Part shown: piece by piece, positions 30,229-38,170 of the stretch
Position numbering within the stretch: position 1 is the stretch's first letter
Layout: the number at the start of each line of letters is the position of its first letter
From: Mycobacterium sp. IS-1264
GTDB lineage: Bacteria; Actinomycetota; Actinomycetes; Mycobacteriales; Mycobacteriaceae
Direction: 5' to 3'
Length of the DNA: 64,000 bases
Assembly: GCF_001954195.1 (NCBI RefSeq)
Contig: NZ_MBES01000052.1
Coordinates: 186,001-250,000 of the forward strand
Translations under genes and position numbers: made by a program
The notes under the pieces: model-generated
What the model was told of the DNA's origin: nothing
The model's database searches: none
The model's input: the letters and a program-made list of their open reading frames with translations, nothing else

Positions 30229-31388
30229 CCACAATCACCGCGGGGACTTTGCCCAAGGAATACGAGGATCTCCGCGACACCGTTGCCGACTTCGCGCGCA
30301 CCGTCGTTGCGCCGGTGTCGGCCAAACACGATGAGGAACACAGCTTCCCGTACGAGGTCGTCGCGAAGATGGGCGAAATGGGGTTGTTCGGGCTGCCGTT
30401 CCCGGAGGAATACGGCGGCATGGGCGGCGACTACTTCGCCCTGGCACTGGCCCTCGAGGAGCTCGGCAAGGTCGACCAATCCGTGGCGATCACGCTGGAA
30501 GCCGGGGTAGGTCTCGGCGCGATGCCGATCTACCGGTTCGGCACCGAGGAGCAGAAGCAAAAATGGCTGCCGGACCTGACGGCCGGGCGGGCGCTAGCCG
30601 CTTTCGGGCTCACCGAGCCGGGCGCGGGGAGCGACGCCGGCGGCACGCGCACCACAGCCCGGCTCGAGAACGGGGAGTGGGTGATCAACGGCAGCAAGCA
30701 ATTCATCACCAACTCGGGCACCGACATCACCTCGCTGGTCACCGTCACCGCCGTCACCGGAACCATCGCCGAGAACAAAAAAGAAATTTCGACGATCATC
30801 GTGCCCAACGGCACACCGGGATTCACCGTCGAGCCGGTCTACAACAAGGTCGGCTGGAACGCGTCGGACACCCATGGGCTGACGTTCGCCGACGCGCGCG
30901 TCCCGGAGGAGAACCTGCTGGGCGCCCGCGGGACCGGCTACGCCAACTTCCTGTCCATCCTGGACGAGGGGCGGATCGCGATCGCCGCGCTGGCCACCGG
31001 GGCCGCGCAGGGCTGCGTGGACGAGAGCGTCAAGTACGCCAAGGAACGCCAGTCGTTCGGCCAACCGATCGGCTCCTACCAGGCGATCAGCTTCAAGATT
31101 GCGCGGATGGAAGCCCGGGCACATGTCGCGCGCACAGCATACTACGAGGCGGCTGCAAAGATGTTGGCGGGCAAGCCATTCAAGAAGGAGGCCGCGATCG
31201 CGAAGATGATCTCCTCGGAGGCGGCCATGGACAACGCGCGCGACGCCACCCAGATTCACGGCGGCTACGGTTTCATGAACGAGTATCCGGTGGCGCGTCA
31301 CTACCGCGACAGCAAGGTGCTCGAAATCGGGGAGGGCACCACCGAGGTGCAGCTGATGCTCATCGCGCGATCCCTGGGGCTTTCATGA
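30225..31388 (+). CDS. fadE19: acyl-CoA dehydrogenase FadE19
   Basis: A 387-residue flavoprotein (Rv2500c equivalent), 4-base overlap with accA1. The substrate-side motif [20 protein letters not shown], the FAD-contact region [13 protein letters not shown] and a C-terminal [17 protein letters not shown] are complete. From its operon partners it most likely oxidises isovaleryl-CoA to 3-methylcrotonyl-CoA, just before the AccA1/AccD1 step; the exact substrate is inferred. Confidence 0.93.
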   Translation: MTTITAGTLPKEYEDLRDTVADFARTVVAPVSAKHDEEHSFPYEVVAKMGEMGLFGLPFPEEYGGMGGDYFALALALEELGKVDQSVAITLEAGVGLGAMPIYRFGTEEQKQKWLPDLTAGRALAAFGLTEPGAGSDAGGTRTTARLENGEWVINGSKQFITNSGTDITSLVTVTAVTGTIAENKKEISTIIVPNGTPGFTVEPVYNKVGWNASDTHGLTFADARVPEENLLGARGTGYANFLSILDEGRIAIAALATGAAQGCVDESVKYAKERQSFGQPIGSYQAISFKIARMEARAHVARTAYYEAAAKMLAGKPFKKEAAIAKMISSEAAMDNARDATQIHGGYGFMNEYPVARHYRDSKVLEIGEGTTEVQLMLIARSLGLS

Positions 31389-31876
31389 CGGAAAAGTCGA
31401 TTGTCCAGCGGGGCTTGTGGTTCGAGGAATTCGAGATCGGCACGACATACCTGCATCGGCCCGGCCGCACCGTCACCGAGGCCGACAACGTGTTGTTCAC
31501 CACGCTGACCATGAACACCCAATCCCTGCATCTCGACGCGGCCTGGGCGGCCGAGCAGCCCGGCTTTCGCGGTGAGCGCCTGGTGAACTCGATGTTCACC
31601 CTCTCGACGCTGGTCGGGCTGTCGGTTGCGCAGCTGACGCTGGGCACCATCGTGGCCAACCTCGGCTTCTCCGAGGTGTCGTTCCCTAAGCCCGTCTTCC
31701 ACGGCGACACCCTCTACGCCGAGACCGTGTGCACCGGCAAGCGCGAATCGAAGAGCCGGCCCCGCGAAGGCATCGTCACCCTCGAGCACACCGGGCGCAA
31801 CCAGGACGGCGATGTCGTCGCGCGAGCGGTGCGCACCACGCTCGTACAGAAACGGCCCGCCGAGGAGATGCAATGA
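31385..31876 (+). CDS. MaoC-like enoyl-CoA hydratase (3-methylglutaconyl-CoA hydratase)
   Basis: A 163-residue hot-dog fold protein, equivalent to Rv2499c. It resembles MaoC dehydratases, with [18 protein letters not shown] in the place of the hydratase motif and [19 protein letters not shown] later. Work on Rv2498c/Rv2499c in M. tuberculosis supports hydration of 3-methylglutaconyl-CoA to HMG-CoA. ATG 31385 lies inside the fadE19 stop (4-base overlap) and its stop overlaps citE by 4 bases. Confidence 0.88.
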   Translation: MTEKSIVQRGLWFEEFEIGTTYLHRPGRTVTEADNVLFTTLTMNTQSLHLDAAWAAEQPGFRGERLVNSMFTLSTLVGLSVAQLTLGTIVANLGFSEVSFPKPVFHGDTLYAETVCTGKRESKSRPREGIVTLEHTGRNQDGDVVARAVRTTLVQKRPAEEMQ

Positions 31877-32688
31877 ACCTGCGCGCCGCCGGCCCGGCGT
31901 GGCTGTTCTGCCCGGCCGACCGGCCCGAGCGTTTCGCGAAGGCCGCGGCCGCCGCCGACGTGGTGATCCTCGACCTCGAGGACGGCGTCGCCGAGGGCGA
32001 CAAGCCCGCGGCCCGCAAGGCCCTGCGCGAGACCCCGCTGGACCCCGAGCGCACCGTGGTGCGCATCAACGCCGCGGGCACCGACGAGCATGCCCGCGAT
32101 CTCGATGCCCTGGCCGGGACCGCTTACACGGCCGTGATGCTGTCCAAGACCGAATCGGCCGCGCAGGTGACCGCGCTCGCGCCGCGTGAGGTCGTCGCTC
32201 TCGTGGAAACTCCGCGAGGCGCGGTGTTCGCCGCCGAAATCGCCGCGGCCGAGGGCACCGTGGCGATGATGTGGGGGGCCGAGGACCTCGTCGCCACGCT
32301 GGGCGGCAGCTCCAGCCGTCGGCCCGACGGCACCTATCGGGACGTCGCCCGCCAGGTTCGGTCGACGATCCTGCTCGCGGCGTCCGCGTTCGGCCGGATC
32401 GCGCTCGACGCCGTGCATTTGGACATCGGCGACATCGAAGGCCTGCGGGCCGAGGCGGACGATGCCGTCGCGGTGGGCTTCGGAGGAACCGTCTGCATCC
32501 ATCCGACCCAGATCCCGGTGGTGCGGGAGGCGTATCGCCCCAGCGAGGAGAAGCTGGACTGGGCGCGAAGGGTTTTGGCGGCCGCGCGAACCGAGCGCGG
32601 GGTGTTCGCGTTCGAAGGCCAGATGGTCGACTCGCCGGTGCTCAAGCACGCGGAAATGATGCTGCGGCGAGCCGGCGAGCTCGCCTGA
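31873..32688 (+). CDS. citE: beta-hydroxyacyl-CoA lyase (CitE-like)
   Basis: A 271-residue TIM-barrel lyase, equivalent to Rv2498c, shown in M. tuberculosis to cleave (S)-HMG-CoA and (R)-citramalyl-CoA, thus serving leucine and itaconate breakdown. Magnesium and substrate residues are seen in [24 protein letters not shown] and [14 protein letters not shown]. It is shorter than true citrate lyase beta subunits and has no citrate lyase partners here. It is the last gene that follows the M. tuberculosis order; 57 bases later a convergent alcohol dehydrogenase gene ends. Confidence 0.94.
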   Translation: MNLRAAGPAWLFCPADRPERFAKAAAAADVVILDLEDGVAEGDKPAARKALRETPLDPERTVVRINAAGTDEHARDLDALAGTAYTAVMLSKTESAAQVTALAPREVVALVETPRGAVFAAEIAAAEGTVAMMWGAEDLVATLGGSSSRRPDGTYRDVARQVRSTILLAASAFGRIALDAVHLDIGDIEGLRAEADDAVAVGFGGTVCIHPTQIPVVREAYRPSEEKLDWARRVLAAARTERGVFAFEGQMVDSPVLKHAEMMLRRAGELA

Positions 32689-32745
32689 GAATTCACACGC
32701 ACCTAACTTCGCCGATTCGCCCTAGCCGCAGCGCAGCCCATCCGA

Positions 32746-33909
32746 TCACTCGAATGCGATGACACCGCGGATGTTTTTGCCCGCGCGAAGGTCTTTCATG
32801 GCTTCGTTGATGTCGTCGAGCTTGTACTTCTGAGTGACCAGCTCATCGAGTTTGATAAGCCCTGCCTCGTACATAGACAGCAGCTTCGGCACGGCCTCCC
32901 GCGGATTCATCTCGCCGTAGAGCACGCCTTTGAAGGTCTTGCAGGAATTGACCATATCGCCGAGGATCATCGGCACCATCATGTCGGTGACTTTCGCCAT
33001 TCCGGTCAGCACACAGGTTCCGCCCTTGCGCAACAACATCATCGCCATCAACACCATGTCCACGGGTACGACGCCGGGAGTGAGAACGACCCGGTCGGCC
33101 ATGACACCCCACGTGATCTCCTTGACCAGTTCCAGTGCGGCGGCGGTGTCAACCGCGGTGTGCGTGGCGCCGAACGTCGGTGCGGCGTCACGTTTGAATT
33201 CGCTTGGGTCCACCGCGATAATGTGCTTTGCACCTGCGACCTTCGCACCCTGCACGGCATTCATACCGATTCCGCCGACACCGACGACCACGACGGTGTC
33301 GCCCGGTTCGGTGCCTGCTGCGACCGAGCCGGAACCGAATCCCGTTGTCACACCGCATGACACTAGGGAGGCGGCCTCCAGGGGGATCCAGTCATGGACT
33401 TTGACCAATGAGCGCTCGGACGCCACCACGTACTCGGAGAAAGTGCCGACCTGCATCATCGCCATGAGGTCCTCGTCTCCGAGGTGGCGACGCGTTGTGC
33501 CGTCGGTGGTCATCGCCTTGCTGTAGATGTCGGCGCCCACATCGCACAAGTAGCTATGGCCAGTAGCGCACCATCTGCAGTTGCCGCACGCGGGCAGGAA
33601 CGAGACGGCCACGTGGTCGCCGGGTTTGAGCGTCTTCACATCGGGTCCGACCGCTTCGACGACGCCGGAACCCTCGTGGCCGCCAAGCATGGGGAACCAT
33701 TCGGGCACCGGACGACCGGCCGCGCGCATCATCTCTTCCATCTCTGCGGTCGGCACGCTGTCGCCGGTGTAGAAGTGCTCGTCGGAATGACAGATTCCTG
33801 CGTAGGCCATCTTGACCAGAACTTCGCCTGCGTGCGGGGGATCGAGTTCCACTTCGGTGACTTCCCAGTCCATACCGACACCGTGCAACACCGCTGCTTT
33901 GGACTTCAT
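32746..33909 (-). CDS. NDMA-dependent (mycofactocin-type) zinc alcohol dehydrogenase
   Basis: A 387-residue medium-chain dehydrogenase. Catalytic zinc ligands are Cys40 (GICHSDEH) and His78 (GGHEGSG). The structural zinc quartet is Cys108, Cys111, Cys114 and Cys122. The Rossmann motif is VVGVGGIGMNAVQ. The insertion TGDSVPTAEMEEMMRAAGR before the GHEG motif is typical of the actinobacterial NDMA-dependent group, whose NAD(H) stays bound and whose electrons are thought to pass to mycofactocin. It probably oxidises a primary or alicyclic alcohol made by the nearby P450s. Upstream on the same strand, after 168 bases, lies an SDR gene. Confidence 0.88.
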   Translation of the reverse strand: MKSKAAVLHGVGMDWEVTEVELDPPHAGEVLVKMAYAGICHSDEHFYTGDSVPTAEMEEMMRAAGRPVPEWFPMLGGHEGSGVVEAVGPDVKTLKPGDHVAVSFLPACGNCRWCATGHSYLCDVGADIYSKAMTTDGTTRRHLGDEDLMAMMQVGTFSEYVVASERSLVKVHDWIPLEAASLVSCGVTTGFGSGSVAAGTEPGDTVVVVGVGGIGMNAVQGAKVAGAKHIIAVDPSEFKRDAAPTFGATHTAVDTAAALELVKEITWGVMADRVVLTPGVVPVDMVLMAMMLLRKGGTCVLTGMAKVTDMMVPMILGDMVNSCKTFKGVLYGEMNPREAVPKLLSMYEAGLIKLDELVTQKYKLDDINEAMKDLRAGKNIRGVIAFE

Positions 33910-34077
33910 CGTGTCCCTTTCGCTCGGGGCCGGGTCAGGAGGCCTGCCGGCCGACGGTCTGTGTGTCGGTGAAGATTTCGAGGCCCGTCATGCCGCACTA
34001 CCGGCCGCCACCGGACCGCTTCTCATGGCCCCCGGAAAGATGCTTGGGGACCCGATGACGGATTCGCGATTCGTCAT

Positions 34078-34872
34078 TCACCATTGCCGGAGTTCCTTCA
34101 CCGCGTCGGAGGCACGCGGGGCCAGGGTCAGGGAGGGAATGAAACTGCTATTGCCGCACCGGATGACGGCGTTGACGACTTCGGTCAGATGCTCGGCGTC
34201 AACTAGACCGCCCTGCATGTATTTGTTCTCCATCCAGAACTTGATGGCTGACTCGAGAACGTCGGGATCCCAGCTCTTGTTGAACTCGGTCTGCGCGTCG
34301 CCGGTGCCGCCGAGGCTGTCGCCCACGGCCAGACGGGTGAAGCCGATCTCCGGATGTTCGATACGCCAGGCCTCGACGAGTTTGTCCAGCGCGCCCTTGG
34401 TAACCGCGTATGCTCCGAGCAGCGGCCACGGAGTCGTGTAGGACGCGCTCAGCGACGAGAGGTACACGGCCGAGCCGGCCGCCGCGGCCAGGTGTGGCGC
34501 GGCGGCAGCGGTGATGAGCGACGCGCCGGTGACGTTGGTGGCGAACAACTGCGCCCATTGTTCTGGGGTCACTTCACGCAATGGTGCGAGCACGCCCATG
34601 CCGGTCGTGTACACCAGGGCGTCGAGGCCACCGAGCGCGCCAACCACCTCGGAGATCGCCTGCTGGCAATTGCCGGTTACGGTGACGTCGCAGGCGACGG
34701 CCACCGCACCGTTGCCGGCTTCCTTGGCGGCGTCGACCAACCTGTCGTATCGACGCGCCAGCAGGGCGACGTGCGCACCCCGCTGGGCAAGCCCGGCGCC
34801 GAGGCATCGGCCGAGGCCAGACGAGGCGCCGACGACCGCGACGCGCAATTGCCTTTCTACCTTGTCAGACAT
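34078..34872 (-). CDS. SDR oxidoreductase
   Basis: A 264-residue short-chain dehydrogenase with VVGASSGLGR for NAD(P) binding, a following LLARRYDRL that favours NADPH, and the catalytic Ser in YLSSLSAS with YAVTK. The C-terminal third (NKYMQGGLVDAEHLTEVVNAV) is longer than in the minimal family and may shape the substrate pocket. The start codon lies inside the end of a 36-codon ORF (8-base overlap), so translation is probably coupled. The substrate is unknown; a hydroxy or keto group of a lipid or terpenoid is plausible from context. Confidence 0.85.
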   Translation of the reverse strand: MSDKVERQLRVAVVGASSGLGRCLGAGLAQRGAHVALLARRYDRLVDAAKEAGNGAVAVACDVTVTGNCQQAISEVVGALGGLDALVYTTGMGVLAPLREVTPEQWAQLFATNVTGASLITAAAAPHLAAAAGSAVYLSSLSASYTTPWPLLGAYAVTKGALDKLVEAWRIEHPEIGFTRLAVGDSLGGTGDAQTEFNKSWDPDVLESAIKFWMENKYMQGGLVDAEHLTEVVNAVIRCGNSSFIPSLTLAPRASDAVKELRQW

Positions 34873-34975
34873 CGAGTTTGGCGCCGACGGAGCCGAGGGT
34901 CGCGCCGGCGGTGCGTTTGGGAGGATCCACCAACTGGTCGTCGACGCTCACCAGGATCATGTCTTCAGGCTGCAT
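34865..34975 (-). pseudogene. 36-residue amidohydrolase N-terminal remnant
   Basis: The ORF begins MQPEDMILVSVDDQLVDPP, which closely matches the start of mycobacterial amidohydrolase-2 proteins (typically DDMILISVDDHVVEPP). Here the metal-binding His is replaced by Gln, and the protein diverges after PP and ends after 36 residues. A good GAGGAG ribosome site precedes the ATG. Its stop overlaps the downstream SDR start by 8 bases. I read it as the 5' stump of a deleted amidohydrolase gene whose translation start now feeds the SDR. It could instead be a functional leader peptide. Confidence 0.6.
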
Positions 34976-35039
34976 GGGTCTCCTCGCACTGAGTTGAGAG
35001 TGAGGTTATCAGAAAGTTAGAGCACCTATTCCGCTGTAC

Positions 35040-35055
35040 GGAAATCATTATTTCC
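35040..35055. promoter_or_regulatory. GGAAAT-CATT-ATTTCC inverted repeat
   Basis: A perfect 6-bp inverted repeat with a 4-base spacer. It overlaps a weaker TTCCG-N5-CGGAA repeat at 35029-35043. It lies about 65 bases upstream of the 36-codon ORF/SDR pair and about 40 bases beyond the end of tetR, so it fits an operator or promoter element for the SDR transcript. The binding protein is unknown. Confidence 0.4.
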
Positions 35056-35093
35056 AGAAACGGTGATGATGGTCGTTAAGCACTGCACCAGGA

Positions 35094-35726
35094 TCACCGC
35101 CGCAGGACTTTTTGGGGCTCGACGGCAAATGAGAGCAGGAGACGGTCGAGGATTTTGGCGGCCCGCCGGCGCGCCCTGCTGGGGTTTGCGGCATGCGCCA
35201 CCAGAAGCGAGGCCTCCTCGAGCGCGGCGACGATCATATGCGTGAGCTCCCCGACGGGCTGGTCGTCGATGATTCCTTCAGCAATCGCCTCGCGGACCAC
35301 GTCGTTGATGAGGGCGATGCTGTTGCCCTCCTGGATTTTGCGCAGGGTTTGCCAGCCCAGTACCACCGGTCCGTCGATTAGTATCACCCGCTGCACTGCG
35401 GGCTCCTGTGCCGCTTCGAGGAATCCGTGCAGACCCCTCGTGAGCCGCTCCCAGGGGTCTGCCCCCGGCGGGGGAGCAGCGATGGACCGAAGCGTGAGGT
35501 CGTTCTCGACGTCTTCGAACACGGCCCTGAACAGCTCGGCCTTGTCCTTGAAGTGGTGGTAGAACGCGCCCCGAGTCCCGACGCCCGACTTGGTCACGAT
35601 GTCGCTGATGCTCGTGTTGAAGAATCCGTATTCCACGAAGAGTTCGCGACCCGCGTCGATGAGGTCCAGACGAGTCCGCTCCCCTCGGGCCCTCCGCTCG
35701 TCGTCCGCCCCACCGCGCTTCGCCAT
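35094..35726 (-). CDS. TetR-family regulator
   Basis: A 210-residue TetR protein. The helix-turn-helix ISDIVTKSGVGTRGAFYHHF lies near residues 40-59, preceded by basic RRARGERTR. The ligand domain is hydrophobic and helical and ends with basic RRRAAKILDRLL. The ATG at 35726 is 14 bases from a perfect palindrome at 35740-35762, so it probably represses itself and the divergent binding-protein gene at 35844. Confidence 0.88.
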   Translation of the reverse strand: MAKRGGADDERRARGERTRLDLIDAGRELFVEYGFFNTSISDIVTKSGVGTRGAFYHHFKDKAELFRAVFEDVENDLTLRSIAAPPPGADPWERLTRGLHGFLEAAQEPAVQRVILIDGPVVLGWQTLRKIQEGNSIALINDVVREAIAEGIIDDQPVGELTHMIVAALEEASLLVAHAANPSRARRRAAKILDRLLLSFAVEPQKVLRR

Positions 35727-35739
35727 GCCGGCGATCGTA

Positions 35740-35762
35740 TCAACATTCAGATTGAATGTTGA
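35740..35762. promoter_or_regulatory. perfect palindrome between tetR and binding-protein gene
   Basis: Arms TCAACATTCA (35740-35749) and TGAATGTTGA (35753-35762) are perfectly complementary over 10 bp with spacer GAT. Length, symmetry and place, 14 bases before tetR and about 80 before the divergent gene, are those of a TetR operator. That the adjacent TetR is the ligand is inference. Confidence 0.72.
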
Positions 35763-35843
35763 GTGGGCCAGGCTGGTTCTTTTCCTCAGAGCACGGCGAG
35801 ATCCGTGGTCGGTGGGACAACCTTCATCCGGTATGTTGCCGCT

Positions 35844-36989
35844 ATGGCAGACGACGAGGTTCGCGCATACGGTTCGGTCGCTCCGTTGAAAGTTGGCTTG
35901 CTCAACGATTATCCGACCACTGGCGACACCGACAACGACAGCATCGATGCGCTACGGCTGGTGATGGATGAAGCCGTATCCTCCGGGCTCATCGACCGGC
36001 CGATCGAACTCGTCACCCGCAACGTGGTCGGCCTGCCCAACGGAACCTACCTCGCGGTCGAGCGGGCCTTCGACGAGCTCGTGGCGGAGGGGTGTCTCGC
36101 GATCTACGGGCCGTGGGTGTCGGACAACGTGGTGCCCCTGCGTTCGCACGTCGAGGCCACCGCGCGGGTTCCGATCCTCACCCTCTCAGGTTCGGAGGGT
36201 GCGCTCGGCGAGTGGTGCTTCGCGCTGAACAACGGGTCGATGGCCGAGGAGCCGGTGATGCTGGCCGCGGTGATGATCGGCGACGGCCGGTCGCGGATCG
36301 CGATTGCCTACGAGTCATCGCTGATCGGCAAGGAGTACCTCGCCTTCGCTCAGAAAGCCTACGACGCAGCCGGTTTGAATGTCGTTGCGACCGTGGCGAT
36401 TCCGCAGGTGGAGGCCGACAAGACTGAAGCGGTGGCAGCGCTGCGCGCGTCGGATCCCGACGCGCTGGTGCACGTCGGGTTCGGGCACGGTCTGTGGGGC
36501 TTTACGGATGCGCTTCTGGCTAGGGGCTGGGATCCGCCGCGGTACACGACGACGGCCTTCGAAATGGCCCACATCAACGCGGAGTGGATGCGGCACCTGT
36601 CCGGCTGGATCGGTCTGGACAGCTACGACGAGCGCAATACCGTCGGGCAGGCGTTCCTCGACCGGTTCGAGGCCCGATATGGACGCCGGCCCCGACATTC
36701 GATGCCGGGCTTGTCGCACGACGCGGCCACCGTGATCGTGCGCGCTATCGCCGCGGCGCGCCCGCTCACCGGAGAGGGTGTGAAGAACGGGATGGAGCAG
36801 GTGAAGCTCGTCCCGTCGGCCAGCGGCGCCCCGGGGACGTTCTTGCGGTTCGGCCGGTTCATCCGGCAGGGCTGGATGGGTTCGGACTATCTCGTGGCCC
36901 GACGGGTGCTGGCTGACGGCACTGCACACGTGTTCCATGCGGCGCCCAGCGACCATATCGCACGCGCGGTCGCACTCGGCTCACGCTAG
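35844..36989 (+). CDS. ABC-type substrate-binding-like protein without signal peptide
   Basis: A 381-residue protein with the Peripla_BP_6 (branched-chain amino acid / amide binding) fold. It starts with a strand at LKVGLLNDYPTTGDTDND and has the two-lobe pattern with hinge-like IYGPWVSDNVVPL and VPILTLSGSEGALG. There is no signal peptide or lipobox at the chosen ATG 35844 or at the alternative in-frame GTG 35763, and no permease or ATPase gene is near. It may therefore be a cytosolic ligand sensor rather than a transport component. Its 3' end overlaps the convergent DapB-like gene by 9 bases. Confidence 0.75.
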   Translation: MADDEVRAYGSVAPLKVGLLNDYPTTGDTDNDSIDALRLVMDEAVSSGLIDRPIELVTRNVVGLPNGTYLAVERAFDELVAEGCLAIYGPWVSDNVVPLRSHVEATARVPILTLSGSEGALGEWCFALNNGSMAEEPVMLAAVMIGDGRSRIAIAYESSLIGKEYLAFAQKAYDAAGLNVVATVAIPQVEADKTEAVAALRASDPDALVHVGFGHGLWGFTDALLARGWDPPRYTTTAFEMAHINAEWMRHLSGWIGLDSYDERNTVGQAFLDRFEARYGRRPRHSMPGLSHDAATVIVRAIAAARPLTGEGVKNGMEQVKLVPSASGAPGTFLRFGRFIRQGWMGSDYLVARRVLADGTAHVFHAAPSDHIARAVALGSR

Positions 36990-38054
36990 TTGGATCGCAC
37001 CGAACACCGGCGCGGTCACGATGCCGGGCGGTTGGGCAAGCACGTAGGGGATGGCGCGAACCGCGCTCATCGCGATCATCAGGTGACCCGGGATGGCGTG
37101 CTGGCCCGCCGGCGCCGAAGCATCGGATCCGACGTCGAGCTGCAATTCGAAGTTCGGCTGGCCTTTGATGACCGCGCGGATGAGCGGCGCCTTCTCGCCG
37201 GGCGCCAGCGGTGCCATATTCCACTGGGGAAGGTCGCGGGTGAGCACCCACTCCTCGTGGATGGCCAGCAGCGGGCGCCCCGACCAGTGGCCGGTCCACG
37301 AGAATCGCTGCCCGACAACCGTTCCCGCCTCGATCGTGCCCGCGAGGACCTCGATGTCGTGGGGCAGCGTGGTCGCGTCGACCGTCACGTCGATGTGCGA
37401 CAGGGTGATCCCCAGGACGTCGGCTGTGGCGTTGAGCGCCTGGCGGTAGGCCATGTCGAGCTTCTTGATGATCGGGGAATCGACGGTGACGTCTTCGGGT
37501 GGCCTGCCCATGCCCATGAGGTCGACGAGCATCGGCCGGCTGTCGACGGCAGAAACGTCGGTGGCTTCATAGAGGTCGATCCGGTCGATGGTCTTGCTCA
37601 GCCCCGTGACTGTGGCGACCAGGCGCTCGAACATGAAACCGGGGTTCTCGCCCGCGGCGTGAAACCGTGACCCGCCCCGTCGGCAGGCGGCGAGGAACGC
37701 CGACTCGGTTTCCGCGCCGTAGGTGGGCAAATGGTTGTACGACGTCGTGGTGATGACGGTGCTGCCCGCCTCGAGCAGGCGGCAGATGTCCTCGGCGTTC
37801 GTTTCGATCGCGTGGGCCTTGCTGGCCGCGTGCACGACGACATCGGCGCCCAGGCCGATGATCTCGTCCTTGTCCGACGTGGCGATCACCCCGGTCGTCG
37901 GCGGCAGCCCGCACAGAGCACCGGCGTCGAGGCCAGCCTTCTCCGGGTCGTAGACCAGCACGCCGACCAGTTGATAATGAGGATTCTCGATGAGCTCCTG
38001 CAGCGCCGCGCGACCAACCGCGCCCGTCGCCCATTGAGCGACTCGAATAGCCAA
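36981..38054 (-). CDS. DapB-like NAD(P)-binding oxidoreductase (copy 1)
   Basis: A 357-residue protein with an N-terminal Rossmann domain of the dihydrodipicolinate reductase type, starting RVAQWATGAVGRAAL, followed by LVGVLVYDPEKAGLDAG, and a long C-terminal domain unlike true DapB. 2,4-Diaminopentanoate dehydrogenase belongs to the same wider family, but in mycobacteria such proteins cluster with P450 and lipid or steroid genes and their substrates are unknown. It is divergent from the P450 gene at 38171; the gap holds a long inverted repeat. Three further homologues lie in this window. Confidence 0.8.
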   Translation of the reverse strand: MAIRVAQWATGAVGRAALQELIENPHYQLVGVLVYDPEKAGLDAGALCGLPPTTGVIATSDKDEIIGLGADVVVHAASKAHAIETNAEDICRLLEAGSTVITTTSYNHLPTYGAETESAFLAACRRGGSRFHAAGENPGFMFERLVATVTGLSKTIDRIDLYEATDVSAVDSRPMLVDLMGMGRPPEDVTVDSPIIKKLDMAYRQALNATADVLGITLSHIDVTVDATTLPHDIEVLAGTIEAGTVVGQRFSWTGHWSGRPLLAIHEEWVLTRDLPQWNMAPLAPGEKAPLIRAVIKGQPNFELQLDVGSDASAPAGQHAIPGHLMIAMSAVRAIPYVLAQPPGIVTAPVFGAIQLA

Positions 38055-38103
38055 TCGAATTCTCCAGGTTGTGCTTTCGCGGTTTACAGGTCTTCTGGTT
38101 CAT

Positions 38104-38148
38104 TCAACCTACATGATGTACGTTTGCAACCGACAGCATGTAGGTTGA
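38104..38148. promoter_or_regulatory. 12-bp inverted repeat in a divergent promoter
   Basis: TCAACCTACATG (38104-38115) and CATGTAGGTTGA (38137-38148) are perfectly complementary and lie 21 bases apart. The left arm also overlaps TACATGATGTA, a shorter palindrome, so two related dimer sites may exist. It sits between the DapB-like gene 1 and the P450 operon, 23 bases before the P450 start, and probably controls both directions. Confidence 0.65.
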
Positions 38149-38170
38149 TCGAGCGTACGCGAGGTGGCAG

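Noticed and set aside
33910..34077. possible small gene between the NDMA-type ADH and the SDR
   Set aside because: Only ORFs of about 12-18 codons were found on the minus strand, with no ribosome site or known motif; a ferredoxin was looked for and not seen.
36981..36989. 9-base overlap of two convergent genes as a sign of a frameshift
   Set aside because: Both proteins have natural C-termini for their families, and short convergent overlaps are common in this genome.
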